From Solimonas sp040066175 (GTDB lineage: Bacteria > Pseudomonadota > Gammaproteobacteria > Nevskiales > Nevskiaceae), in the NCBI RefSeq assembly GCF_040066175.1, contig NZ_JBEAAM010000002.1, forward strand, positions 1-64,000: 64,000 nucleotides of DNA, written 5' to 3'. The notes beneath the pieces are model-generated. The model saw nothing but the letters and a program-made list of their open reading frames with translations. It was not told where the DNA came from and ran no database searches. Position 1 is the first letter of the stretch; every line of letters begins with the position of its first letter. Positions 19,787 through 27,806 of the stretch are shown piece by piece. A program made the position numbers and the translations under genes.

Positions 19787-20836
19787 CTACGGCGGATCGG
19801 CGTTGTCCGCGGCCGCGCGCGGACGGGCCGGATGCGGGCCCGCGGGATCGCGGATCACGGCGGTGAAGCAGATGCGATCATGGATCGCCTGCCGGTTCGG
19901 ATCCCAGAAGACCTGCAGGAATCCGAGCAGGCCGGTCGCAAAACCGGCCGCATAGCCGCCGTAGCGCTCGAAGGCCGCCCAGTAGGTCAGTGGCTCGCCG
20001 CGCAGCGAGATCACGCGGATGCCGAGCAGGCGCTTGCCGGGTGTCTGGCCGTTCCACAAGACCGTCAGCAAGGTGAAGTACACGGCGCCCCAGCCGAAGC
20101 TGAAGCCGAGCTCGGACGCCAGCAGCCGGAGCGTGCCGAGCACGCTGATGCCGCCGTCGTGGATCGGCGACGGAACGTCGCCGTCACTGCCCGGTGCGGT
20201 CGCAGGGGCCGGCGTCGGGGCTGCCGGCGCTGGCGCCCGCGCGCGCAGGCGTGCCGCCTCGTCCGCGTCCGCCGCGGTCGCGGCGGCCAGCTCGTCGAGC
20301 AGTTCGCGCTGCTCCGCCCCCGGCATCCGGCTGCGGGCCAGCGCGGCGGCCAGCTCGTCGAAGCGCGCCTGCCGGCAGGACGCATCGGCGCAGGCCTGGA
20401 GCTGCGCGAGGCTCACGCCGGCCACGACGGCGTCCCGGCCGCGCAGCGTCCCGGCCTCGGCGGCAGTGCCGTTCCGGGTGCCGGTGATCCGCTCCCACAA
20501 GGGCTGCAGAACCGACAGCGCGCCGGCGAACAGGATCACGGCGCCGAGCGCCGCCGCCGTTGCGCGCAGCGCACGGCGGCCGCGGCCGCTGGGTGCCGAT
20601 CCCGCGCGCATCCAGCCGTAGAACAACACGGCGGCCGCCATCGCCAGCAGCAGGCCACCGGCTTGCGCGATGACGGCGACAAGGAGCGCGTCGATGCCGA
20701 CGGCCAGCAGCCGGCGCATCGGGCTCGCCAGGCGCAGCCCGTACAGCGCCGGCAGAACCTGGAATGCATCCGGCGTGATGATGTCGCGCGGATCCGCGCC
20801 GGGACGTTGACGGGAGATCGGGTCGGACGGGTGCAT
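19787..20836 (-). CDS. RDD family membrane protein
   Basis: 349 aa. An N-terminal membrane domain carries the R/D/D signature (RRLLAVGIDALLV near residue 40), and the C-terminal part has NGQTPGKRLLGIRVI, the typical RDD loop, plus YAAGFATGLLGFLQVFW and DPNRQAIHDRI. Between them is an unusual, about 130-residue Ala/Arg/Asp-rich insert that may be extracytoplasmic or a coiled coil. RDD proteins are small multipass proteins, some linked to ion or solute transport. Specific function is unknown. Confidence 0.8.
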   Translation of the reverse strand: MHPSDPISRQRPGADPRDIITPDAFQVLPALYGLRLASPMRRLLAVGIDALLVAVIAQAGGLLLAMAAAVLFYGWMRAGSAPSGRGRRALRATAAALGAVILFAGALSVLQPLWERITGTRNGTAAEAGTLRGRDAVVAGVSLAQLQACADASCRQARFDELAAALARSRMPGAEQRELLDELAAATAADADEAARLRARAPAPAAPTPAPATAPGSDGDVPSPIHDGGISVLGTLRLLASELGFSFGWGAVYFTLLTVLWNGQTPGKRLLGIRVISLRGEPLTYWAAFERYGGYAAGFATGLLGFLQVFWDPNRQAIHDRICFTAVIRDPAGPHPARPRAAADNADPP

Positions 20837-20947
20837 GCGTTGCAGCGGATCGTGGCCTTGCGGCAGTCGTGCACGCGACTATGGCACGCACACGCGCTGC
20901 GCGCCGCTCGCCCCCCCGGCGGTCTCGGCCTTGGATCCGCGCCGTGT

Positions 20948-21640
20948 TCAGAACCGCCAGCGCACGTTGAGCTGCCAGACCTTGTCGTCGCTGTGATGGT
21001 TGGTGACGCCGTCGCGCCAGTTGCAGTGCTGGAGGGTGAGCTGGGCATTGCCCGGCATGCCGGCGAGCTGATCCATGTCGAGCATCAGCTGCGGTGTCAG
21101 CACGACCTGACGCTCGGTATCGACCCGGTGCGGCCCGCGCTCGCGCTCGGCGTTGATGACCTCGACGCTGCCGCCCACCGACCACAACCGCGCCGGCCCG
21201 GCATCGCCGTCCGACGACAACTGCCAGTGGCGGCCACGTTCGGGATCGTCCTGGTCGGGGAACAGGTTCAGGTGCAGGTTGCCGCCATCGGGCAGGCCGA
21301 GATCCAGTTTCACGCCGCCGCGCAGGCTCAGCAGGCTGTCGTTGAACTGCCAGGTGCGCGTGCGCAGCAGATCGGCAAGCTTGCGCAACGGCGCCGCGAT
21401 CCGGTCATCCGGCGGCGTATAGCTGATGCGATATGCGGAAGCGACGCCCGGCGTCCACGACGGCAGGGCCTCGATGCTCAGCGACGCCCGGGACGGACCG
21501 GCGGACTGGGGTACCGGCGCCTCGCCCGACGATGCCGCCGACGGCGCGTGCGGGCTGAGCCAGAGCAGCACGGCGTAGAGGCCGCGTCGAAGCGGGTTGA
21601 AGCCACCTCTGCGTCGCCGTTCCCTGCCCATATAGCGCAT
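20948..21640 (-). CDS. hypothetical exported protein, probable outer-membrane beta-strand protein
   Basis: 230 aa from ATG 21640, chosen because GAGGTG lies upstream; ATGs at 21667 and 21631 are alternatives. An Arg-rich start, a hydrophobic stretch (GLYAVLLWL) and small residues (SAAS) look like a signal peptide. The mature protein shows alternating strands (GGVKLDLGLP, GNLHLNLFP, DKVWQLNVRWRF) and ends in Phe, which suggests a membrane barrel or a periplasmic beta protein. No family recognised. Confidence 0.6.
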   Translation of the reverse strand: MRYMGRERRRRGGFNPLRRGLYAVLLWLSPHAPSAASSGEAPVPQSAGPSRASLSIEALPSWTPGVASAYRISYTPPDDRIAAPLRKLADLLRTRTWQFNDSLLSLRGGVKLDLGLPDGGNLHLNLFPDQDDPERGRHWQLSSDGDAGPARLWSVGGSVEVINAERERGPHRVDTERQVVLTPQLMLDMDQLAGMPGNAQLTLQHCNWRDGVTNHHSDDKVWQLNVRWRF

Positions 21641-21786
21641 CGCCACACCTCGTCCGCACGCGCTCATTTAGCGGCGCATCGCGGTCGCCTGCGCGGCCGG
21701 GACGGCTGACGCGCGCGAAGCGCCGACGAACGGGATGGGCTGCGGCTCCGGCGCGCGGACCCACCGCGGGTGTGTCGGGAATGACC

Positions 21787-22836
21787 TTACAGCGGCTGCG
21801 GCATGTGTCCGGCCAGCACCTGCTCGACCGCCCCGGAACGGTAGAAGCCCGCAAGCTGGCGGCGCAGGATGCCATCGAGCAGCTTCTTGCGCTTGAGCAC
21901 CTTGATCACGTGCGGTGCGTAGCGCATCGCCTCGGCGATCATCAGATCGCGCGTGATGCCCAGATCGTCCAGCAGGTCACCGAGGTAGGCATCGCCGTAT
22001 GCGTCGAAGAAGGCATCGATGCCGGCGTCGATCAGCCTGCCGTAGAACTCGGTCTTGCGCAGCTCGCGCCAGTACTCGTAGCCGATCACGAACAGGTCTT
22101 CGAGATCGTCACCGTCGATGTGGTCGCGCAGCGTGCCCAGCGGCGTGAACTTGCTGCGATCCCAGATCTCGCGCGCCATGTCGCGCAATGCCTCGTCGTT
22201 GAGGTGCTTGAGCACGAAGTCCGCGCTGGACTTCGCGGTCGCCTCGACGCTGCGCGCGACATACTTCTTCAGCTGTTCGTCGAGCGAGGCTTCGAGGCCG
22301 GGGCTGGCCTTGCTCATCACGCTGCGGCCGAGCTTCATCACCGAGCTGGCACCGGGGATGCCGCGGGTCAGCTCGGTGCTGCGCGCGAGATAGCCCTTGA
22401 TGCCGTGGTACAGCAGGTCCGACGCGAAGGCGATGTAGATCGGACTGGTCGCGATCTCGCGCACCAGCCCGTCACGCAGCGACCTGAGTTCCAGCAGCTT
22501 GTCGATGAACTCCGTGTAGCGGGTGTGCGTGACGATGTCCTTGGGCGTGGTGTGGTCGAGCACCTTGTGCGCATAGACCGCCTGCGCGACGTCGGCGACC
22601 AGCTGCGGCAGTCCGCCGCCCATCTCGATGTCGGCGGCGTAGGTGCGCGCGGTGTCCTTGATCATCTTCGCGCTGACCACGTCCTTGAGCTTGAGGCGCA
22701 TGCCATCGACCAGCAGGGCATCGAGCTCGGCCTCGATCAGTGCCTGCAGGCCGTCGCCGCTCAGCTGCGCGACGAGGTAGGCGACGTGCGCGTCGAGCAG
22801 CGCCTCGGCGACATCGTGGTGCTTCTTCTTGGTCAT
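21787..22836 (-). CDS. conserved hypothetical helical protein
   Basis: 349 aa from ATG 22836 (MTKKKHHDVAEALLDAHV); an ATG at 22872 would add 12 residues, and neither has a strong ribosome-binding site. The sequence is almost all alpha-helical and acidic/basic alternating, with no signal peptide or membrane span. It has a run of paired helices around GLIDAGIDAFFDAYGDAYLGDLLDDLGI. I do not recognise a functional family. It is divergent from the DUF885 protease gene. Confidence 0.7.
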   Translation of the reverse strand: MTKKKHHDVAEALLDAHVAYLVAQLSGDGLQALIEAELDALLVDGMRLKLKDVVSAKMIKDTARTYAADIEMGGGLPQLVADVAQAVYAHKVLDHTTPKDIVTHTRYTEFIDKLLELRSLRDGLVREIATSPIYIAFASDLLYHGIKGYLARSTELTRGIPGASSVMKLGRSVMSKASPGLEASLDEQLKKYVARSVEATAKSSADFVLKHLNDEALRDMAREIWDRSKFTPLGTLRDHIDGDDLEDLFVIGYEYWRELRKTEFYGRLIDAGIDAFFDAYGDAYLGDLLDDLGITRDLMIAEAMRYAPHVIKVLKRKKLLDGILRRQLAGFYRSGAVEQVLAGHMPQPL

Positions 22837-22953
22837 GGACGTGATCTGGCGAATGGAGGGCGTCAGCGGCATCGGCGCCGCTGCAGGCTTTCACTCAGGA
22901 CGCGGTCGCGGGCGGAATGCTACGGTGCCGCCACCCTCCCCCGAGCACGCACG

Positions 22954-24735
22954 ATGAAGCGAATCCTGCCGGTCCTGATTGTGACGATCTTCCTCGGCGC
23001 CTGCGCGACCGCCGCGCCACCGGCCGCTGTCGCGCCGGCGGCCGACGTGCAGAAGCTGTTCGCCGACTACTGGGAGGAATACCTGCAGCTCTACCCGCTG
23101 GAGGCGACGTTCGCCGGCGACGAGCGCTACGACGACCGTCTGCCGAACATGCTCGCACCGGACTTCCGCGCGCGCGAGCACGCCTTCCGCCGCAAATGGC
23201 TGGAACGCGTCCAGGCGCTGGACACTGCGCAGCTCGGCGACCAGGACCGGCTCAGTGTCGAGATATTCCTGCGCGACCGCACCGAAGCCCTGGAGGGCGA
23301 GCGCTTCCCCGAACATCTGCTGCCGCTCAACCAGTTCTACAGCTTCGCCAATCTGGCCGCGCAGCTCGGCTCCGGCACGTCGGCGCAGCCGTTCCGGACC
23401 GTCGCGCAGCATGAGCGCTGGCTGCGCCGCGCCGCGCAGCTGCCGGCGATCTTCGACCAGGCCATCGCCAACATGCGCGAAGGCATGACCCGGGGCATCG
23501 TGCAGCCGCGCGCGCTGATGGAGAAGGTCGTGCCGCAGCTCGATGCGCTGGTCGTCGATGATCCGCGCCAGAGCCTGTTCTGGATGCCGGCGGCGAACAT
23601 GCCGTCCGACTTCGCGGCGGCGGACCGCGAACGCCTGAGCGCGGCCTATCTGGCCTTGATCGACGAACGGCTCACCCCGGCCTACCGGCGCCTGCGCGAC
23701 TTCGTGCGCGACGAGTACCTGCCCGCAGCGCGCACGAGCGCCGGCCTCGACGCGCTGCCGGACGGCGCCGCGTGGTACGCCTACAACGTGCGCCGCATCA
23801 CCACGACCGGGCTGACGCCGGCGCAGATCCATCAGATCGGCCTCGACGAGGTCGCGCGCATCCACGCCGAGATGCGGCGCGTGATCGCCGCGCTCGGCTT
23901 CAAGGGCGACCTGCACGACTTCTTCCGTTTCCTCGCCACCGACCCGCGCTTCGAGTTCGCCAGCGAGGAGGCGCTGCTGGCGGCCTACAACGGCCTGCGC
24001 CAGCGCGTCGATGCCGGCGTGCCGGCGCTGTTCTCGGTCACGCCACGGGCCGGCTTCGAGATCCGTCCGGTCGAGGCCTTCCGCGCAAGGTCCGCCGCCG
24101 GCGGCGAGTACCAGAGCCCGAGCGAGGACGGCCGCCGCCCCGGCGTGTTCTACGTCAACACCTACGACCTGCCGTCGCGCAAGACCTGGGACATGGAGGA
24201 CCTGTACCTGCACGAGGCGATCCCCGGTCATCACTTCCAGCTGGCGATCCAGCAGGAACTCCGCGGCGTGCCGGCGTTCCGCCGCTTCGGCGGCTACACC
24301 GCTTTCATCGAAGGCTGGGCGCTGTACACGGAATCGCTGGGCAAGGCGCTCGGCGTGTACCAGGACCCGTATTCGTACTTCGGCTACCTGCAGAACGAGC
24401 TGTGGCGCGCGATCCGTCTGGTCGTCGATACCGGCCTGCACAGCCGCAACTGGACGCGCGAGCAGGTGATCGAATACATGCTGGCCAATTCCGCCGAGAG
24501 CGAGACGCAGTCGATCGCCGAAGCCGAGCGCTACATGGCGATCCCCGGCCAGGCGCTGGCGTACAAGATCGGCGAACTCAAGGTCAAGGAACTGCGCGCG
24601 CGCGCCGAGTCGCAGCTGGGCGCGCGCTTCGACATCCGCGCCTTCCACGAGGAAGTGCTCAAGGACGGCGCCGTGCCGCTGGATGTCCTCGACGCGAAGA
24701 TCACGCGCTGGATCGCCGAGCGGCAGCGCGGCTGA
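22954..24735 (+). CDS. DUF885 family zinc metallopeptidase lipoprotein
   Basis: 593 aa from ATG 22954. A lipobox (FLGAC) follows a short signal peptide. The M32-like zinc motif HEAIPGHH (HExxxH variant, near residue 420) and a downstream FIEGWALYTE (near 451) supply the presumed metal ligands and match PF05960. Family members are exported or periplasmic peptidases of poorly known specificity. Length is standard (about 600 aa). The next gene, arfB, starts 11 nt downstream and may be co-transcribed. Confidence 0.9.
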   Translation: MKRILPVLIVTIFLGACATAAPPAAVAPAADVQKLFADYWEEYLQLYPLEATFAGDERYDDRLPNMLAPDFRAREHAFRRKWLERVQALDTAQLGDQDRLSVEIFLRDRTEALEGERFPEHLLPLNQFYSFANLAAQLGSGTSAQPFRTVAQHERWLRRAAQLPAIFDQAIANMREGMTRGIVQPRALMEKVVPQLDALVVDDPRQSLFWMPAANMPSDFAAADRERLSAAYLALIDERLTPAYRRLRDFVRDEYLPAARTSAGLDALPDGAAWYAYNVRRITTTGLTPAQIHQIGLDEVARIHAEMRRVIAALGFKGDLHDFFRFLATDPRFEFASEEALLAAYNGLRQRVDAGVPALFSVTPRAGFEIRPVEAFRARSAAGGEYQSPSEDGRRPGVFYVNTYDLPSRKTWDMEDLYLHEAIPGHHFQLAIQQELRGVPAFRRFGGYTAFIEGWALYTESLGKALGVYQDPYSYFGYLQNELWRAIRLVVDTGLHSRNWTREQVIEYMLANSAESETQSIAEAERYMAIPGQALAYKIGELKVKELRARAESQLGARFDIRAFHEEVLKDGAVPLDVLDAKITRWIAERQRG

Positions 24736-24746
24736 CGGACGGAGCG

Positions 24747-25169
24747 ATGGACGCAGCCATCGAGATCACGCCGGCGCTGCGCCTGCCGCCGGGCGAGATC
24801 GAGTTCAGCGCGATCCGCGCGCAGGGTGCGGGCGGCCAGAACGTGCACAAGACCTCGAGCGCGGCGCAGCTGCGCTTCGACGTGCCGGCGTCGTCGCTGC
24901 CGGACGACTGCAAGGTGCGCCTGCTGCGCCTGCGCGATCAGCGCATCGGCAGCGACGGCGTGATCGTCATCAAGGCGCAGCGCTTCCGCAGCCTGGAGCT
25001 GAACCGCGCCGATGCGCTGCGCCGGCTCGTCGAACTGATCCGCCGCGCCGCACAGGTGCCGCGTGTGCGCAAGGCGACCCGGCCGCCGCGCGCCGCGCAG
25101 CGCAAGCGGCTGGACCTGAAGACACGGCGCGGCCGCCTCAAGACACTGCGCGCACGGCCGCAGGACTAG
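24747..25169 (+). CDS. arfB: alternative ribosome-rescue factor ArfB
   Basis: 140 aa. The GGQ tripeptide (near residue 30, in QGAGGQNVHK) is the peptidyl-tRNA hydrolysis motif of release factors, and the Lys/Arg-rich C-terminal tail (KATRPPRAAQRKRLDLK) is the ArfB tail that enters an empty mRNA channel. Length fits ArfB and is far too short for a full release factor. It rescues ribosomes stalled on non-stop mRNA. Confidence 0.95.
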   Translation: MDAAIEITPALRLPPGEIEFSAIRAQGAGGQNVHKTSSAAQLRFDVPASSLPDDCKVRLLRLRDQRIGSDGVIVIKAQRFRSLELNRADALRRLVELIRRAAQVPRVRKATRPPRAAQRKRLDLKTRRGRLKTLRARPQD

Positions 25170-25202
25170 CGTCCGCAGCAGTCCGGCGGCGCCGCTGCCA
25201 TC

Positions 25203-26261
25203 ATGGCGGCCATGTCCGCCGAGCTGTACACCTCGCCCGCCTACCTCGAAGCGCTGGAAGCGCACGGCTGCGTCGGCCCGGGAACCGGCTGGACGCCCGC
25301 GCATCTGCGCCTGGCCGGCGGCGCGCACGCACCCTGCTACCGCAAGTCGCATTCGTGGGGCGAATTCGTCTTCGATTTCGCCATCGCGCGGGCGTACGCG
25401 GCGCGCGGCCTCGCCTACTACCCCAAGCTGGTCTGCTGCGTACCGTTCACGCCGGTGCCGGGACGACGTCTGCTCGCGGACGATGAATCCGCAGCGCACG
25501 CGCTCGCCGACGCACTGATCGAGCAGGTCCGGCACCAGGCCGCGTCCGGCATCCACGTCCTGTTTTCGACGGCGGCGGAAGTGCAGATGCTGGAGGCGCG
25601 CGGCTGGCTGCCCGGCCAGCAGCTGCGCTATCGGTGGTCCAACCGCGGCTACGTCTCGTTCGACCATTTCCTCGACGCGCTGAGCGCCAAGCGCCGCAAG
25701 AACATCCGCCGCGAGCGCCGTCTCGTCGCGGCGCTCGGGCTGCGCATCGACTGGCGCACGGCAGCCACGCTGTCGGACGACGAATGGGCGCGCGTGTACG
25801 CGCTCTACGCGAACACCTATCACGAACGCGGACAAGCGCCGTATCTGACTCTCGGATGCCTGCGCACCTGGGCCGAGCGCTGCGGCGAACGCATGCTGCT
25901 GTGCACCGCCACGCGCGACGCCGACATCGTCGCGATGGCCTACTTCTTCCGTGACGACGAGACCCTGTACGGCCGCCACTGGGGATCGGCGACGCGCGAC
26001 GAACTGCTGCACTTCGAGCTGTGCTACTACCAGGGTATCGACCACGCGATCCGCCACGGCCTAAGCCACTTCGACGCCGGCGTGCAGGGCGATCACAAGC
26101 TGCTGCGCGGATTCGAGCCGGTGCGCGATCACTCCGCGCACTGGTTCGCGCACCGCGGCTTCCACGAAGCGGTCGGACGGTACTATGCGCAGGAGCGCGC
26201 GGCGCTCGACGCACGCATCGCGGCGCTGGCGCAGCACGGCGCGTACCGGTCGCCGCCGTAG
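25203..26261 (+). CDS. GNAT/FemAB-like protein of the DUF482 family
   Basis: 352 aa (start at 25203 or 25212, no clear ribosome-binding site). Diagnostic segments are SHSWGEFVFDFAIARAYAA, YYPKLVCCVPFTPVPGRRLL, KRRKNIRRERR and DAGVQGDHKLLRGFEP. This is the PF04339 peptidoglycan-biosynthesis/recognition family, a double acetyltransferase fold. The protein is somewhat shorter than the commonest members, which are nearer 370-390 aa. The acyl acceptor is unknown. Confidence 0.88.
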   Translation: MAAMSAELYTSPAYLEALEAHGCVGPGTGWTPAHLRLAGGAHAPCYRKSHSWGEFVFDFAIARAYAARGLAYYPKLVCCVPFTPVPGRRLLADDESAAHALADALIEQVRHQAASGIHVLFSTAAEVQMLEARGWLPGQQLRYRWSNRGYVSFDHFLDALSAKRRKNIRRERRLVAALGLRIDWRTAATLSDDEWARVYALYANTYHERGQAPYLTLGCLRTWAERCGERMLLCTATRDADIVAMAYFFRDDETLYGRHWGSATRDELLHFELCYYQGIDHAIRHGLSHFDAGVQGDHKLLRGFEPVRDHSAHWFAHRGFHEAVGRYYAQERAALDARIAALAQHGAYRSPP

Positions 26262-26265
26262 CCGC

Positions 26266-26523
26266 TCAGCGCTTCTTCGGCCAGGTCAGCAACGAGAACG
26301 CCGCGATCAGCGCGGCCATCAGCCCGAGCCACAACGCGAAGCCGTATTCCTGCGCCGCGAGGCCCAGCGCCGCGACGGCCGCGAACAGCACCGCCAGCCC
26401 GGCTTCGACCTGCTTGCCCAGCGGCCAGTCGGCGATCCGGAAATGCAGGCGCCCCGCACGCAGCTGCACGACCGCCAGCGCGAGCAGGCCGATGACGACG
26501 AGGATGAACAGCAGGCGTGCCAT
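26266..26523 (-). CDS. small integral membrane protein
   Basis: 85 aa from ATG 26523. Three hydrophobic spans are visible: LLFILVVIGLLALAVV at the N terminus, AGLAVLFAAVAALGLAA in the middle, and LWLGLMAALIAAFSLL, then a basic end TWPKKR. No family recognised. It is the last gene of a probable fabH-slyX operon (10-nt gap) and is convergent with the DUF482 gene, with only four bases between stops. Confidence 0.75.
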   Translation of the reverse strand: MARLLFILVVIGLLALAVVQLRAGRLHFRIADWPLGKQVEAGLAVLFAAVAALGLAAQEYGFALWLGLMAALIAAFSLLTWPKKR

Positions 26524-26533
26524 CGCTGACCGT

Positions 26534-26737
26534 TCAGTAATGCGGCGGCACTTCGTCCGCAGCACTGCCCTTCTGCGCACCCTCCGCGGCACGCGCGATC
26601 CGCGTCGCCAGTTCCCGGCACAGGCGTTCGAGCTGCTCGATGCTCTGCTGCTGCGCGGTGACGATGGCATTGAGCTCGTGCAGCGTCGCCTCCTGGTAGG
26701 TCAGGCGCGTTTCGAGATCGATCAGCCGGTCTTCCAT
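26534..26737 (-). CDS. slyX: SlyX family protein
   Basis: 67 aa. MEDRLIDLETRLTYQEATL with a heptad pattern through the first 50 residues and a VPPHY end are the hallmarks of SlyX, a small coiled-coil cytoplasmic protein of unknown role. It lies 14 nt after fabH. Confidence 0.93.
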   Translation of the reverse strand: MEDRLIDLETRLTYQEATLHELNAIVTAQQQSIEQLERLCRELATRIARAAEGAQKGSAADEVPPHY

Positions 26738-26751
26738 CGCAGATCCATCCG

Positions 26752-27711
26752 CTACCAGCGCAGCAGCACGGAACCCCAGGTCATGCCGCCGCCGACGCCT
26801 TCGAGCAGCACCAGGTGCCCGGGCCGGATGCGACCGTCGCGCACCGCGGTGTCCAGCGCCAGCGGCACCGAGGCGGCGGAGGTGTTGCCCTGGCGATGCA
26901 CCGTGGTGACGACACGCTCGCGCGGGATCCCCATCTTGTCGGCGGTGGCGTTGATGATGCGCAGATTCGCCTGATGCGGCACGAACCAGTCGATGTCGCT
27001 GCCGCTGAAGCCATTGGCTTCCAGCGCCTCACGCGAGCATTCGTCGAGCACGCGCACGGCGAGCTTGAACACCGCCTGCCCGTCCATCTCCAGGAATGGG
27101 TTGCCGCGAACCTTGCCTTCGGCGATGCCGCCGGCGACGCGCAGGATGTGCCCGTAGCTGCCGTCGGCGTACAGATGCGTCGAGTAGATGCCCGGCGCGT
27201 CCGACGGCTTGAGCACGACCGCGCCGGCGCCGTCGCCGAACAGCACGCAGGTACGGCGGTCGTTCCAGTCGAGCAGGCGCGAGAACACCTCCGCGCCGAC
27301 CACCAGCGCGCAGCGGGACGCACCGCTGGCGACGAACTTGTCGGCCGTGGCCAGCGCGTAGATGAAGCCGGTGCACACCGCCTGCACGTCGAAGGCCGCG
27401 CCCTGCTTCACGCCGAGTTTGGACTGCAGGATGCAGGCCGTCGAAGGGAAGACCATGTCCGGTGTCGTCGTCGCGACGACGATCAGGTCGATGTCACCCG
27501 GCTCGACGGCCGCCGCCTGCAGCGCACGCCGCGCCGCATGCAGCGCCAGATCGCTGGTCAGCTCGCCGTCGGCCGCGACGTGCCGCGCCTCGATGCCGGT
27601 GCGCGAGACGATCCACTCGTCACTGGTCTCGATGCGTGCCGCGAGGTCGCTGTTGGTGACCACCCGTTCGGGCAGGTAGCTGCCGGTGCCGGCGATTCTC
27701 GAATATCCCAT
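26752..27711 (-). CDS. fabH: 3-oxoacyl-ACP synthase III (FabH)
   Basis: 319 aa. Cys in AVCTGF (near residue 113), His in PHQAN and Asn in GNTSAAS form the KASIII Cys-His-Asn triad, with GVGGGMTWGS at the C terminus. It starts fatty-acid chains by condensing acetyl-CoA (or another acyl-CoA) with malonyl-ACP. It is not next to acpP/fabD/fabG here, so it may be a second or relocated copy. Confidence 0.95.
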   Translation of the reverse strand: MGYSRIAGTGSYLPERVVTNSDLAARIETSDEWIVSRTGIEARHVAADGELTSDLALHAARRALQAAAVEPGDIDLIVVATTTPDMVFPSTACILQSKLGVKQGAAFDVQAVCTGFIYALATADKFVASGASRCALVVGAEVFSRLLDWNDRRTCVLFGDGAGAVVLKPSDAPGIYSTHLYADGSYGHILRVAGGIAEGKVRGNPFLEMDGQAVFKLAVRVLDECSREALEANGFSGSDIDWFVPHQANLRIINATADKMGIPRERVVTTVHRQGNTSAASVPLALDTAVRDGRIRPGHLVLLEGVGGGMTWGSVLLRW

Positions 27712-27753
27712 GGGCGGCAGCTTAACCGATGGCAGGTCCGCGCCGGACGTTCA

Positions 27754-27791
27754 AAGAAAAACCCCGGAGCGGCAGACGCGCGCCCCGGGGT
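27754..27791 (-). terminator. Rho-independent terminator of TonB receptor 1
   Basis: On the minus strand ACCCCGG (27785-27791) and CCGGGGT (27761-27767) can pair across a 17-nt loop region, followed by TTTTC-TTTG. It lies about 15 nt after the receptor stop at 27807. Confidence 0.65.
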
Positions 27792-27806
27792 CGTGGGTCC
27801 TGCCGT

